Below, piece by piece: positions 21,437-30,956 of a stretch of 64,000 bases of DNA (position 1 is the first letter of the stretch; every line of letters starts with the position of its first letter). The DNA is from Acetobacter estunensis. GTDB lineage: Bacteria > Pseudomonadota > Alphaproteobacteria > Acetobacterales > Acetobacteraceae. The notes under the pieces were generated by a model. It searched no databases and had not been told where the DNA came from. It was given only the letters and a program-made list of their open reading frames with translations. The DNA lies in NCBI RefSeq assembly GCF_019083805.1, contig NZ_JAHRDV010000002.1, positions 124,001 through 188,000 of the forward strand, given 5' to 3'. The translations under genes and the position numbers were made by a program.

Positions 21437-21549
21437 TGGGAAGTCTCCTGTCACGGGGGCGAGACGTATCGAATCGCCTGAATCTGTGGCGGCACAATGG
21501 CGGAGAGCGTCTTCTCGCGCAATTCGTGGCCGAAAATGGAAAACGGCAG

Positions 21550-22491
21550 TCAGTGCAGCGGAAGAGGAACGCCGTTCACGGTCAGAACACCTCCCTCCCA
21601 TGTCGTGTCCCATGTGTTGACATTGCCGCTGCGGTGGCTGACCACTCGGGCAAGGATCAGGGCGGCGGCCACCTTCATCTGGCTGTCCTGTCGCGCACGG
21701 TCGATGAGACCGGAAATGTCCTGAATTTCCAGATGGCCACTGGCGGAGGCGCTGTCATGTTCGCCTGTGAGTGTGGCGCGTCCATTTCCAGACAATGTGA
21801 CCGTATCACGTTGGGCTGTGAGAGAATTGATCGTGACATGCACGGCGGGAAGTTGTTTCGCCTTTCCGCCTGTGGAGGCCATGAGTGCTGCCAGTTCACT
21901 GACGGGAAGGGAGAAATTCGCCCGAGCGTCAGAGGGAAGTAGGGAGGGCGCATCGACTCCAGCCGTCGTGACGCCGCTCAGGGAGAGTGTGGCGGTCGCA
22001 TTGGTGCCGGTGGTAGCGAGAGCAAGCTGCGCTGTGTCCGACCGTATGTTCAATGTGTTTCGCCGAACATTTACGTTTTTCCATGCAACGGCAAGTTTGC
22101 GGCCGGCTTCAAGCTGTTGTTCAGCCAGCCGACCTTCATTTTCGAGCCAGTTGGAGCAGGCGGTTTCATGACGCCCCACAAGGGCGGACAGCAGCACCAC
22201 GGAAGCAGCGTCAGCAAGATCCTGCGCTGAACCGTTGTCCGGGCCGGAAAGCGTCTGACGTGAGGCCTGCAAACTGGCGCCTCCCGCGGTGACTGTCACA
22301 TGGTCCAGCGTCACGCCTGTGGCAGAGGTTTGCGCGGCATGATGAATTGTGGCGCATCCGGCGGGAACGGAAGCAGCCCGAGCCACTTCCATTCCCGACA
22401 GGGAGGCTGCCAGAAACATCACGAGGAATCGAAGACGCTGTCCCTGAGAAAAGGACGGCAGCACGGCAAGTTGCATGGTGGAGCGTATCAT
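21550..22491 (-). CDS. Hypothetical exported protein
   Basis: 313 residues; I do not recognise the family with confidence. A signal peptide is visible (RLRFLVMFLAASLSGMEVARA, cleavage about residue 39). The mature part is rich in Ala/Thr/Ser/Val with alternating beta-prone stretches (VTLDHVTVTAGGASLQASRQ; TLNIRSDTAQLALATTGTN; AVHVTINSLTAQRDTVTLSG) and ends DTTWEGGVLTVNGVPLPLH. That final motif and the repetitive beta pattern recall DUF2125/AsmA-like periplasmic proteins, but this is only a resemblance. Two cysteines (CATIHH, CSNWL) could form a disulfide. It is downstream of nothing obvious and diverges from the BASS transporter by 57 bases. ATG 22476 is an alternative start. Confidence 0.7.
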   Translation of the reverse strand: MIRSTMQLAVLPSFSQGQRLRFLVMFLAASLSGMEVARAASVPAGCATIHHAAQTSATGVTLDHVTVTAGGASLQASRQTLSGPDNGSAQDLADAASVVLLSALVGRHETACSNWLENEGRLAEQQLEAGRKLAVAWKNVNVRRNTLNIRSDTAQLALATTGTNATATLSLSGVTTAGVDAPSLLPSDARANFSLPVSELAALMASTGGKAKQLPAVHVTINSLTAQRDTVTLSGNGRATLTGEHDSASASGHLEIQDISGLIDRARQDSQMKVAAALILARVVSHRSGNVNTWDTTWEGGVLTVNGVPLPLH

Positions 22492-22548
22492 TTGTGGCTA
22501 AGGGTGGCGCAAGTGACGGCGGTGCGCAATCGGGTGCCGGACGGCATG

Positions 22549-23541
22549 ATGTCGGAAATCTTCCGCAAGCCCCGGAAATCCTGCATGTCTTTTCGCCCAG
22601 ATCCCTTTCTTCTCTGCCTGCTGGCCACTCTTGGTGTGGCCACTGTGTTGCCCTGCCGAGGGGCAGCCGTTCCGTTTTTCACTACATTGGCGGTCGTATT
22701 GATTGCGCTGATGTTTTTTCTGCAGGGAGCGCGTCTCTCCCGTGCGGCTGTCGTGGAAGGCATGACGGCTTGGAAACTGCATCTGACCATTCTTGGATGC
22801 ACCTTTCTTCTGTTTCCACTGCTCGGTCTTGGTCTGCGTGCCGTGATGCCCGGCTTGCTGTCGAACGATGTGTGGATGGGCGTGCTGTTTTTGTGCTGCT
22901 TGCCGTCCACCGTGCAGTCCTCCATCGCGTTTACCTCCATCGCGCGTGGCAATGTGCCAGCGGCCGTGTGTTCGGCGACGGCATCCAACATCGCAGGGAT
23001 TTTCATCACGCCGATTCTGGTGGGACTCGTTCTTGCCAAACAAGGCGGTCAGACCGGAGGTGGCCTGTCCATCGTTTTGCAGCTTCTGCTTCCGTTCGTG
23101 GCGGGACAGGTGCTTCAGCCATGGGTGGGTGAATGGGCGCGACGCAACCGCAAGCTGCTGTCGTTTTCGGATCGTGGGTCGATTCTGGTGGTGGTGTACA
23201 CCGCCTTCAGTGAAGCCGTGGTCAATGGGTTGTGGCACCGTCTTCCTCCTACACAGCTTGCGGCTATCGCGGCTGTGGATTGCGGTCTTCTGGCGGCGGT
23301 GCTTCTGGTCACGCGCTATGGTAGCCAGATGATGGGCTGGTCACGCGAAGATGAGATCACCATCATTTTCTGTGGCTCGAAAAAGACGCTGGCCTCGGGT
23401 GTTCCGATGGCCAACGTGCTGTTTCCATCCGCCACGGTGGGGCTCGTGGTGTTGCCGCTGATGCTGTATCACCAGATCCAGCTTTTCGTGTGCGCTATTC
23501 TGGCCCGTCGCTTCGCGCGTGAAGCGGAAAGTCACGAATGA
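22549..23541 (+). CDS. Bile acid:sodium symporter (BASS) family transporter, YfeH-like
   Basis: Inner-membrane carrier of about 330 residues with roughly ten hydrophobic segments beginning DPFLLCLLATLGVATVLPC. Family features: LIALMFFLQGARLSR, LLFLCCLPSTVQSSIAFTSIARGNVPAAVCSATASNIAG (sodium-site region, 22887-23003), and IIFCGSKKTLASGVPMANVLFP. YfeH-type members move organic anions, but bacterial substrates are mostly unknown. The start is uncertain: ATG 22549 and ATG 22585 are both possible and neither has a strong ribosome binding site. It overlaps the convergent DsbA-like gene by ten bases. Confidence 0.88.
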   Translation: MSEIFRKPRKSCMSFRPDPFLLCLLATLGVATVLPCRGAAVPFFTTLAVVLIALMFFLQGARLSRAAVVEGMTAWKLHLTILGCTFLLFPLLGLGLRAVMPGLLSNDVWMGVLFLCCLPSTVQSSIAFTSIARGNVPAAVCSATASNIAGIFITPILVGLVLAKQGGQTGGGLSIVLQLLLPFVAGQVLQPWVGEWARRNRKLLSFSDRGSILVVVYTAFSEAVVNGLWHRLPPTQLAAIAAVDCGLLAAVLLVTRYGSQMMGWSREDEITIIFCGSKKTLASGVPMANVLFPSATVGLVVLPLMLYHQIQLFVCAILARRFAREAESHE

Positions 23542-24245
23542 TCGGCTTCTCTTCGGAGTGTCGAACTGAATTGTGGGATGCCGCTCCTGTAAGTGGCTTG
23601 TAAGGCGACATCGAGCAGACGGTCGATCACTGGCGAGTCATGAACGCCTGTCAGGGCCATGCCGGCGATAATGATCGAGGGAACGCCGTTGATCCCGTTG
23701 CGTTGATGCAGGCTTTGTTCCGACAGGACCGTTCCTGAAAGAGTTTGGCCTGCAAGCAGTTGCAGAACCAACTGGGGATCGAAGCCATGCCGTTCTGCGG
23801 TGTGAGCAAGAACCACAGGATCACCGATGTCTTCTCCCCGTCGGAAAAAGGCTTCGAACAGAGCCAGCACGAGCGGCGTGGCATCGCCCCGTGCGGATGC
23901 CCATGTCAAAAGTCGGTGAGCATTCAGGGTGGCGGGAACTTTGCATATCCGGTCGAAATGAATTGCAGTATCGAATTCCCGCGCCTGCTTTTCGATAAGG
24001 TGCAGGAGGCGGGCAATTCGGGTGTCGTCGCCCTGTTTGATCCGCAAATACGATTCAAGCGACATGCCTTCAGGTGGGAAGGTGGGGTTGAGCAGAAAAG
24101 AGCGCCATTGCCACTCGATATGAACGTCATTACGGCGTGACAAAGTGGAGACTAGACGATCAATCCCAATGGCGCACCACGGACAGACGAAATCGAAGAC
24201 GATTTCGACCCTGACTCGAGGGTGAGTGGCGGCAACCATGTTCAT
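23532..24245 (-). CDS. DsbA-family (FrnE-like) thiol oxidoreductase
   Basis: 237 residues, cytoplasmic (no signal peptide). Thioredoxin-fold start VEIVFDFVCPWCAIGIDRL carries the CPWC redox motif; the helical insert contains LNAHRLLTWA; the C-terminal cis-Pro loop is GINGVPSIIIAG. This matches the FrnE/HCCA isomerase-like branch (2-hydroxychromene-2-carboxylate isomerase/DsbA-like). The substrate is not predictable. The 295 bases upstream separate it from the divergent DUF1217 gene. Confidence 0.87.
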   Translation of the reverse strand: MNMVAATHPRVRVEIVFDFVCPWCAIGIDRLVSTLSRRNDVHIEWQWRSFLLNPTFPPEGMSLESYLRIKQGDDTRIARLLHLIEKQAREFDTAIHFDRICKVPATLNAHRLLTWASARGDATPLVLALFEAFFRRGEDIGDPVVLAHTAERHGFDPQLVLQLLAGQTLSGTVLSEQSLHQRNGINGVPSIIIAGMALTGVHDSPVIDRLLDVALQATYRSGIPQFSSTLRREADHS

Positions 24246-24540
24246 GGCGCCATCTTACGGAATCGAGGGATGAATTGCCCATCACGATCTGCCATCCGTG
24301 ACAATTACATTCCATCTTTTAGGTGATGGGATCTTTGTGATTCTGTGATGTGCGGTAGGAGAGAAATTCGGGTTTATCGATGTTCATTGTGGAATTCAGT
24401 TTGGGCGGTATTGCAGGCAATCATAAAGAATTAAAAGGATATTTTCCTTAACTTATTGGAAATATAATTGTGAATAGACTCATGTTCAGATGAATTGCTC
24501 TGTTTTCTTTGGTGTTGTTGCAAGTTAGGAGGTCCTGGTC
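24246..24540. other. AT-rich divergent intergenic region before DUF1217 gene
   Basis: About 295 bases, clearly more AT-rich than its surroundings from 24290 on. It holds a perfect TATAAT at 24463-24468 without a good -35 partner 15-18 bases upstream. Just before the gene is a strong AGGAGG. No ORF was found in it. Confidence 0.5.
24463..24468 (+). promoter_or_regulatory. Possible -10 element of the DUF1217 gene
   Basis: Exact TATAAT hexamer 72 bases before the start codon, in an AT-rich stretch. No convincing -35 is present, so an activator-dependent or different promoter is possible. Confidence 0.3.
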
Positions 24541-25383
24541 ATGTCAGGTGCCATTTCCGGTCTTTCGCCCGTCTCCACTTATCTCGCGAGCATGAAAGAT
24601 GAGGACCAGTCCGCAGCAATTTATGCAAAGACCAATGGCACGATCGCCAACTATGTAACATCTTTTGAAAATGATGCGGTCAATATCACGTCCGCAAGCG
24701 CTCTCATGAAAAACTACAAGGCCATGTCTGTGGTTCTGGGCGCTTACGGACTGAGTTCGATCCAGAATGAAACGGCGCTGGTGAAGGATCTGCTGACGCA
24801 GGATCCAACATCTTCTACATCCGTTGCAGCGAAATCTGGCAATTCCGCATGGCTGGCCTTTGCCAAGGCATTCTCGGCTTGGAACGAAACAAGCTCGTCG
24901 TCCACAGCCACGTCACCTTTTGCAGATTCTTCGACCGTAGAAACATTGGCCGCAAAATACGAAGAAACCCAGTACGAATCGTCCCTTGAAGATTCGGACA
25001 GCACCTCGGGGGTTGGCAATGCACTGTATTTTACGCGGACAATGACTTCCAGCATGACGTTGAACGACATCATGTCGGATTCCAGTCTTCTGAAAGTCGT
25101 GGAAACGGTGAGTGGGTATAATCCTACCCAATTCGGCGCTCTTGATTATGACGAGCAAAAGCGTCTTCTCTCCAAAAAGGTGGATCTCTCGGATTTTTCG
25201 ACACCAGCAAAGGTCCAGAAATACGCTGAGCAATATCTGACAATGTTACAGATCACGCCGCAAACAACCGATAAACCTGCGACGCTTCTGTCATTGTATG
25301 GGGCAGATGGTTCCGGGAGCAGCGTGTTGAGCCTGTTTGGCGTATCGTCCAGTACGTCTCTGGTATCGGCCCTCTATGGCTAA
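24541..25383 (+). CDS. DUF1217 domain protein (flagellar-associated family), isolated
   Basis: 280 residues, Ser/Thr/Ala-rich, no signal peptide or membrane segment. Start MSGAISGLSPVSTYLASM; then the helical DUF1217 region: YAKTNGTIANYVTSFENDAVNITSASALMKNYKAMSVVLGAYGL (24625-24756), LVKDLLTQDPTSSTSVAAKSGNSAWLAFAKAFSAWN (24778-24885) and FSTPAKVQKYAEQYLTML. DUF1217 proteins are usually found in alphaproteobacterial flagellar gene clusters near flgF, with export-substrate-like composition. Here no flagellar gene is within reach. AGGAGG spaced seven bases before the ATG is the strongest ribosome binding site I noticed in the window. Composition is more AT-rich than the neighbours. Confidence 0.8.
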   Translation: MSGAISGLSPVSTYLASMKDEDQSAAIYAKTNGTIANYVTSFENDAVNITSASALMKNYKAMSVVLGAYGLSSIQNETALVKDLLTQDPTSSTSVAAKSGNSAWLAFAKAFSAWNETSSSSTATSPFADSSTVETLAAKYEETQYESSLEDSDSTSGVGNALYFTRTMTSSMTLNDIMSDSSLLKVVETVSGYNPTQFGALDYDEQKRLLSKKVDLSDFSTPAKVQKYAEQYLTMLQITPQTTDKPATLLSLYGADGSGSSVLSLFGVSSSTSLVSALYG

Positions 25384-25497
25384 TCTGCCCCTCGTTTGTA
25401 GAGGGTGTGTTCTTGCGTTCTCTCACTATCGCGGTGTCCCAGTGAGAAAATGCGACACAGGATATTTTTGACGTCCTTCCAGAAAAAGCGGCCTAGT

Positions 25498-25522
25498 GGG
25501 ATGATGTATTTTTCATCATTCC
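25498..25522 (+). promoter_or_regulatory. Leader hairpin before the PLP decarboxylase
   Basis: Arms GGGATGATG and CATCATTCC pair (one G-U) around the loop TATTTTT. The hairpin ends 13 bases before ATG 25536, so folding could affect ribosome access. Purely structural observation. Confidence 0.3.
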
Positions 25523-25535
25523 GGATGCTTTGATC

Positions 25536-27017
25536 ATGGCTGATTGCTCTTCTCCCATCTTGCCGTCCTCTCTCGATCCAGTGGGGGAACAATGGGATGA
25601 TCTGCGTCGTATTGGTCATGAGATGCTGGATGAGATGTTCGACAATCTCATGACTTTGCGGGAGCAGCGGGTGTGGCAGCCTCTTCCCGACACCATCCGT
25701 GAAAGTTTTCGCAACATCGATGTGCCGAGGGAAGGGCAGGATGTTCATGCTTTTGCCAAGGCCTTCCGCGAGGATGTGCTGCCCTATTCCGTAGGTAATC
25801 GCCACCCCGGTTTCATGGGGTGGGTGCATGGTGGCGGCACGCCTGTAGGTATGTTGGCTGAGATGCTGGCAGGTGGACTGAATGCCAATCTCGGGGGACG
25901 GGACCATGCTCCGGTCGAGGTGGAGCGCATGGTCTTACGCTGGGCCGCCGCTCTCATGGGAATGCCCGATACGGCTTCAGGCATTCTGGTGACAGGATCA
26001 TCCATGGCGAATTTCATCGCCGTGATTGTCGCCAGCCGCGCTGTTGAAGGTGGGCTTGCGCTACGAAACAGTGGCGTAGGACAGCGTCCTCTCGTGGGAT
26101 ATGCTGCAACCAGTGCACATGGATGTGTCAGTCGGGCTTTCGATCTGGCGGGACTTGGGAGTGAAGCGCTCCGGTTAGTGCCGGTCGATGAAGATTTTCG
26201 GATGGATACCGCGGCCTTTCAGGAAATGGTCGCGGTTGACCGCAAAGCTGGGTGCGAGCCTTTTCTTGTTGTGGGAACGGCCGGAACGGTCGATGTCGGG
26301 GCGATTGATCCTCTTGATGAAATTGGAGCCATCGCACGAGCGGAAAGACTTTGGTTCCATGTGGATGGAGCTTTCGGGGCATTGGCGCGATTGTCGGAAC
26401 GCTTTGAAGCGTCCCTTGCCGCTATTGGACAAGCCGACAGCCTTGCTTTCGATTTCCATAAATGGGCACAGGTACCCTATGACGCGGGCTGTATTCTCGT
26501 GCGCGATGCTCAGAAGCATGCTGCGGCTTTTGCCCAGAACCTGAATTATCTCTCACGAGAAGACCGTGGACTGGCGGCAGGTGCGCCGTGGTTCTGTGAT
26601 TTCGGACCGGATCTCTCGCGAGGTTTCCGGGCGCTCAAGGTCTGGGCGACTTTGTCCGTGTACGGCACCCAGCGTCTTGGTCATATGGTGGAGCGATGCT
26701 GTGACGTGGCACAGTATCTGGCCGCACGGGTGGAGCGTGAGACGGCGCTGGAACTGATGGCACCGGTTACGCTCGATATCGTGTGTTTCCGGATGGTTGT
26801 GCCCGGCATGGCGGACGAAGACGCCGACGTGTTTAACGGTGAGATCGTCAAGGACGTTCAAGAAAGCGGGTTGGCGGCGCCCTCCACCACACGGATCAAT
26901 GGACGCCTCGTGATTCGGGCTGCCATCGTCAACCATCGTACACAGGAAGAAGATGTGGATCGGCTGGTCGATACCGTGCTGGCGTGTGCTGAACGCCGTC
27001 GATCAGGCGGCGCGTGA
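25536..27017 (+). CDS. PLP-dependent group II decarboxylase (aromatic-L-amino-acid decarboxylase-like)
   Basis: 493 residues, fold type I PLP enzyme. Visible: [51 protein letters not shown] (phosphate contacts), [16 protein letters not shown] (His195 stacking on PLP), [25 protein letters not shown] (Asp277) and [14 protein letters not shown] with the Schiff-base lysine at 309. The family decarboxylates aromatic or acidic amino acids (tryptophan, tyrosine, DOPA, aspartate, glutamate); the substrate here is not assignable. Start ATG 25536; a TTG two codons earlier is also in frame. No transporter for an amino acid/amine pair is adjacent. The 3' end overlaps convergent cobT by 15 bases. Confidence 0.88.
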   Translation: MADCSSPILPSSLDPVGEQWDDLRRIGHEMLDEMFDNLMTLREQRVWQPLPDTIRESFRNIDVPREGQDVHAFAKAFREDVLPYSVGNRHPGFMGWVHGGGTPVGMLAEMLAGGLNANLGGRDHAPVEVERMVLRWAAALMGMPDTASGILVTGSSMANFIAVIVASRAVEGGLALRNSGVGQRPLVGYAATSAHGCVSRAFDLAGLGSEALRLVPVDEDFRMDTAAFQEMVAVDRKAGCEPFLVVGTAGTVDVGAIDPLDEIGAIARAERLWFHVDGAFGALARLSERFEASLAAIGQADSLAFDFHKWAQVPYDAGCILVRDAQKHAAAFAQNLNYLSREDRGLAAGAPWFCDFGPDLSRGFRALKVWATLSVYGTQRLGHMVERCCDVAQYLAARVERETALELMAPVTLDIVCFRMVVPGMADEDADVFNGEIVKDVQESGLAAPSTTRINGRLVIRAAIVNHRTQEEDVDRLVDTVLACAERRRSGGA

Positions 27018-28907
27018 ACGGCGCCCTCCGGTTTCATCGAATAGCTCCGAGAGTTTTTTCATCATCGTTCCGCCGAGTTCTTCTGCGTCGGTAATGGTCA
27101 CGGCGCGCTTGTAGTAGCGCGTTACATCATGACCGATGCCGATAGCGACAAGCTCCACTTCACTGCGGTTTTCGATACTAGAAATGACCTCTCGCAGATG
27201 ATCTTCCAGATAGGAACTCGGGTTGGCCGACAGCGTACTGTCATCGACCGGCGCGCCATCGGAGATGACCATGAGAATGCGACGCTGTTCAGGCCGAGCG
27301 CGCAGGCGTCGGGCTGCCCAGAGCAGAGCTTCTCCGTCGATGTTCTCCTTGAGGAGCCCTTCGCGCAGCATCAGCCCAAGATTACGCTTGGCGCGACGTA
27401 GCGGGGTGTCGGCAGCTTTGTAGATGATGTGGCGCAGATCGTTCAGACGGCCCGGGTTTGCCGGTTTTCCGTCCGCTGTCCATTTCTCTCGGCTCTGTCC
27501 GCCTTTCCATGCGCGAGTGGTAAACCCGAGGATTTCCACTTTCACTCCGCAACGCTCCAGTGTGCGTGCGAGGATATCGCCGCACATGGCAGCCACGGAA
27601 ATCGGACGTCCGCGCATGGAGCCCGAGTTGTCTATCAGCAGAGTCACCACCGTATCGCGGAAATCGGTCTCCTGTTCCTGCTTGTAGGACAGCGAAAGCA
27701 TGGGGTTCACCACGATGCGCGAGAGACGTCCCGCATCGAGAATGCCTTCCTCAAGATCGAAGTTCCATGCGCGGGTCTGCTGCGCCAGAAGTTTGCGCTG
27801 AAGGCGATTGGCAAGCCGCGCAATGACGCCGGTCAGATTGGCAAGCTGGAGATCGAGTTGCTGGCGGAGGCGGGCCAGTTCGTCTTCGTCGCACAGATCT
27901 TCCGCCGCGACTTCCTCGTCAAATTGCGTGGTGTAGGCGTGATAGCCACGTGCCGTGTCTCCGGGCGCGGCATCGCGACCATTGGTGGGACCAGAGGGCT
28001 CGCCAGTGCCTTCCGGGTCATCGCCTTCGGCCTCGGAGGCGTCATCGGGCGAACCGGATTCGCCCGTGCTGTCCATAAGCTGCGGTTCTGGACCGGCTTC
28101 TTCCTCCTCGCTTTCGGGAGAGGGAGGCTGTTCCTCGGTTTGTGGCGGCGGCTCTTCATCGCCGGCATCTTCGGGGACGGGAGCATCGTCCTCTCCGTTC
28201 TCATCATTCTCCGGCTGTTCTTCCTCGGCTTCCACGAGTGAGCAGGCCGCCATCAGATGACGGGCCGCGCGGGTGTAGGCGGCCTGATCGTTCTGAGCGA
28301 GCGCCATTTCATCCAGCGCCTTGAGGGCGGCATCGGGAAGGGAGCGCCCCCAATCCTCCAGCAGCGAGCGCACCATCGCGGGAGCCGGACGTCCGCTCAG
28401 TTTTTCACGTGCCAGAAGTCCAAGAGCCATGGGCGTGGAGAGTTGGTCCCGGCTCGTCATGTGAGGAACGCCGGCATCGCGGAGTTCCTGCTCGAGTTTC
28501 TGTTCGAGATTGGCTGCAACGCCCTGCATATAGCGTGAGCCAACGGCCTCGATCCGCGCCTGTTCAAGGGCGTCGTACACCGAACGGGCGACCGCTTCTT
28601 CGGGCTGATGCCCACGGTGCAGATCCACGTCATGGTGACGAAGTTTCAATGCCTCAGCGTCGGCTGCACCGCGCAGACGCGTGGTTTCTTCGTCTGTTGG
28701 ATGACGGGACAACTGGGAGAGGCGAATAGGGGTGTCCTGATCCAGCGGGCCGGGTGGCATATTGCCCGCATGGAAGGAGACGGAGGCATCCGGCCGACCG
28801 CCTAGAGCGCGAATGGCGCCAACCGTTGCGCGACGAAAGGCTTCCGCCTGTTCGGCGGTGTCGGGCGCGGAGGGGGCTTCGCGTGGGGAGCGGGGGCGTT
28901 CAACCAT
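27003..28907 (-). CDS. cobT: Aerobic cobaltochelatase subunit CobT
   Basis: 634 residues. The N-terminal half is helical; residues about 226-320 form a strongly acidic, Pro/Glu/Asp-rich linker; the C-terminal von Willebrand A domain has the MIDAS motif DNSGSMRGR (426-433) and a [13 protein letters not shown] segment. CobS (AAA+) and CobT form the chaperone-like motor that drives CobN to insert cobalt into hydrogenobyrinic acid diamide. The acidic linker is typical. It follows cobS by 17 bases; cobN is not in the window. The ATG at 28907 starts [16 protein letters not shown]. Confidence 0.95.
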   Translation of the reverse strand: MVERPRSPREAPSAPDTAEQAEAFRRATVGAIRALGGRPDASVSFHAGNMPPGPLDQDTPIRLSQLSRHPTDEETTRLRGAADAEALKLRHHDVDLHRGHQPEEAVARSVYDALEQARIEAVGSRYMQGVAANLEQKLEQELRDAGVPHMTSRDQLSTPMALGLLAREKLSGRPAPAMVRSLLEDWGRSLPDAALKALDEMALAQNDQAAYTRAARHLMAACSLVEAEEEQPENDENGEDDAPVPEDAGDEEPPPQTEEQPPSPESEEEEAGPEPQLMDSTGESGSPDDASEAEGDDPEGTGEPSGPTNGRDAAPGDTARGYHAYTTQFDEEVAAEDLCDEDELARLRQQLDLQLANLTGVIARLANRLQRKLLAQQTRAWNFDLEEGILDAGRLSRIVVNPMLSLSYKQEQETDFRDTVVTLLIDNSGSMRGRPISVAAMCGDILARTLERCGVKVEILGFTTRAWKGGQSREKWTADGKPANPGRLNDLRHIIYKAADTPLRRAKRNLGLMLREGLLKENIDGEALLWAARRLRARPEQRRILMVISDGAPVDDSTLSANPSSYLEDHLREVISSIENRSEVELVAIGIGHDVTRYYKRAVTITDAEELGGTMMKKLSELFDETGGRRSRAA

Positions 28908-28924
28908 GATGTCTCTCCGGACGG

Positions 28925-29920
28925 TCAGTTCTTGCGCTTGCCCATCGGGTCCGCGTTGAAGCAGCGCTGATAATATTCCGCCACCATCGACCGCTCGGCC
29001 TCATCGCACTTGTTGAGAAACGTGACGCGGAACGCGAACGCGATGTCACCGAAAATGCGCAGATTTTCAGCCCACGCGATGACCGTGCGTGGCGACATGA
29101 CAGTGGAGATGTCGCCCGCCATGAAGCCTGCGCGTGTGAGGCCGGCCAGTGCCACCATGTTGTCGATGGTCTGGCGCATCTTCTTGTCGTCGGGGGCGAT
29201 GTTGAGCTTGGAGACGACAATCGCCACTTCCTGCTCATGCGGCAGGTAGTTCAGTGACGTCACGATGTTCCAGCGATCCATCTGCCCCTGATTGATCTGC
29301 TGCGTGCCGTGATACAGGCCTGTCGTGTCACCCAGACCGACCGTATTGGCCGTCGCGAACAGACGGAAAGCTGGGTTGGGACGAATGACGCGGTTCTGGT
29401 CGAGCAGGGTGAGATTGCCTTCCACTTCCAGCACGCGCTGGATGACGAACATCACGTCCGGGCGACCCGCGTCATATTCGTCGAACACAAGCGCGCAGGG
29501 ATGCTGGAGGCACCACGGCAGCAGTCCTTCACGGAACTCGGTCACCTGCTGACCATCCTTGAGGACGATCGCGTCTTTGCCGATCAGGTCGATGCGAGAG
29601 ACATGGCTGTCGAGATTGATGCGCACGCACGGCCAGTTCAGACGTGCCGCGATCTGCTCGATATGAGAGGACTTGCCTGTGCCGTGAAAGCCCTGAACCA
29701 TCACGCGGCGGTTGAAGGCAAAACCCGCGAGAATGGCGATGGTCGTATCGTGGTCGAAGCGATAACTGGTGTCGATGTCGGGCACATGCTCGGTGCGGAT
29801 CGAGAATGCGGGCACCATCATGTCGCTGTCGATGCCGAAGACCTCGCGGGCCGAGACCTCCCGATCGGGGACTGAAATGGCGGAGGTGGGGGGCAGTTCG
29901 TCAGTCGCAGCAGCGCTCAT
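28925..29920 (-). CDS. cobS: Aerobic cobaltochelatase subunit CobS (AAA+ ATPase)
   Basis: 331-residue AAA+ (MoxR-like) ATPase. Motifs: [15 protein letters not shown] near the N terminus, Walker [33 protein letters not shown], Walker [24 protein letters not shown], sensor 1 [19 protein letters not shown] and the C-terminal [12 protein letters not shown]. Works with CobT in cobalamin synthesis. ATG 29920 by homology; the longer open frame to 30070 overlaps the J-domain gene. No cobalamin riboswitch was seen upstream. Confidence 0.95.
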   Translation of the reverse strand: MSAAATDELPPTSAISVPDREVSAREVFGIDSDMMVPAFSIRTEHVPDIDTSYRFDHDTTIAILAGFAFNRRVMVQGFHGTGKSSHIEQIAARLNWPCVRINLDSHVSRIDLIGKDAIVLKDGQQVTEFREGLLPWCLQHPCALVFDEYDAGRPDVMFVIQRVLEVEGNLTLLDQNRVIRPNPAFRLFATANTVGLGDTTGLYHGTQQINQGQMDRWNIVTSLNYLPHEQEVAIVVSKLNIAPDDKKMRQTIDNMVALAGLTRAGFMAGDISTVMSPRTVIAWAENLRIFGDIAFAFRVTFLNKCDEAERSMVAEYYQRCFNADPMGKRKN

Positions 29921-29960
29921 GATATGTCCGTTTCGTTGTCGTGGGGTGACCCTGCCATGC

Positions 29961-30566
29961 TCAGGCGGATCGCTCAAAGTCCTCGGTGGTGTTCGCCGTG
30001 AAATGCGCGCGCAGGGCAGCGTAGGCCACGTTGATAATCTTGAATCGTTCTTCTGCGTCCAGATCGCCATTGTTGGCGTCAGGGTGGTGCTCGCGCGCCA
30101 GTGCCTTGTAGCGCGCTTTCACCTCATCGAGCGAGACGGGCCAGCGCAGGCCCATCGTCTCCAGAGGATCACGCAAGGGCGGGGGCGTCTTCGGTTCGCG
30201 TGATTCCTTGTGGCGGTTGGCACGGGCCGCACGGGAGGCATTGAGAATGTCCAGCGGGTCGAGCACGTCCTCCTCGCTGAAAGGCTGGCGTCCCATGTGT
30301 CCGATCTTCCATGAAGGCCGGTCCCACGCCACATCTGCGCGCAGATGCGCCTCGATCTGGGCCGCGCTCATGCCTTTGTAGAAGTCCCACCGGGCATTGT
30401 ACTCCCGAACGTGTTCAAGGCAGAACCAGAAATACTGATTCAATGTCGTACGTGAACGCGGCGCGCGGTACCCCGCTTCCTGTGTGCAGCCGGGCGCGTC
30501 ACAGCACTGCTTTGGTGCGTCCGGGTCCGGATCGAAGGCCCGGGGACGTGTGTTTCGTCTCCTCAT
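29961..30566 (-). CDS. J-domain protein with N-terminal Cys motif
   Basis: 201 residues. The N-terminal half has a Cys/His pattern suggesting a metal site (CCDAPGC, then [10 protein letters not shown] about 30 residues later) and a conserved [16 protein letters not shown] segment. The J domain is at the C terminus ([31 protein letters not shown]), with the HPD tripeptide that stimulates DnaK. This architecture is conserved next to cobS in alphaproteobacteria; a role as co-chaperone for the cobaltochelatase is plausible but unproven. An AGGTGA precedes ATG 30566. Divergent from bolA by 81 bases. Confidence 0.87.
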   Translation of the reverse strand: MRRRNTRPRAFDPDPDAPKQCCDAPGCTQEAGYRAPRSRTTLNQYFWFCLEHVREYNARWDFYKGMSAAQIEAHLRADVAWDRPSWKIGHMGRQPFSEEDVLDPLDILNASRAARANRHKESREPKTPPPLRDPLETMGLRWPVSLDEVKARYKALAREHHPDANNGDLDAEERFKIINVAYAALRAHFTANTTEDFERSA

Positions 30567-30647
30567 GTCACCTGTTATGTGTGCCACTTCCAGCCTGACG
30601 CAAGAGGGATTTCTGGTGTGGGTGGCAACGAAGGAAAAGGTGGCGAC

Positions 30648-30956
30648 ATGGCGGATACGGCAACGGGGCCGCGGGCGCGGCGTGTTCTGCGTGTGCTCGA
30701 GGAAAAGCTTTCTCCCACACTGATTGAGCTTGTGGACGACAGTCACCGTCACGCCGGGCACCTCGATCGTCCGCGTGGACCGCAGGCGGGCGCCACGGAG
30801 ACACATCTCCAGTTGGTGGTGGTGAGTGACGCCTTTGAGGGACTGTCGCGGGTGGCGCGTTCGCGCCTCGTGCATAAGCTGCTCGACGCCGAATTTGGCG
30901 ACGGTCTGCACGCATTGGCCTTGACGCTCAAAACACCCGCCGAGGCTGTACGATGA
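30648..30956 (+). CDS. bolA: BolA family protein
   Basis: 102 residues. BolA fold with LSPTLIELVDDSHRHAGH, THLQLVVVSDAFEGLSRVARSRLVHKLLDAEFGDGLHALALTLKTPAE (30804-30947): the conserved His and the FEGLSRVARSR helix-turn region are clear. BolA proteins partner monothiol glutaredoxins in Fe-S trafficking and can bind DNA. The stop overlaps the start of the LolA-like gene (ATGA), implying translational coupling. Confidence 0.93.
   Translation: MADTATGPRARRVLRVLEEKLSPTLIELVDDSHRHAGHLDRPRGPQAGATETHLQLVVVSDAFEGLSRVARSRLVHKLLDAEFGDGLHALALTLKTPAEAVR

Noticed and set aside
24390..24430. Sigma54-like sequence (TTTGGGCGGTATTGCAGG) before the DUF1217 gene
   Set aside because: GG and GC elements are eight rather than ten bases apart and the -24 core deviates, so it does not meet the spacing rule.
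27429..28241. 270-codon plus-strand ORF
   Set aside because: It is antisense to the acidic linker and VWA domain of cobT; the biased GAG/GAA codons there leave the opposite strand open. The translation has no family features.
29921..30647. Cobalamin riboswitch upstream of cobS/cobT
   Set aside because: No B12-box-like sequence or long structured leader was recognised; the gap before cobS is only 40 bases.
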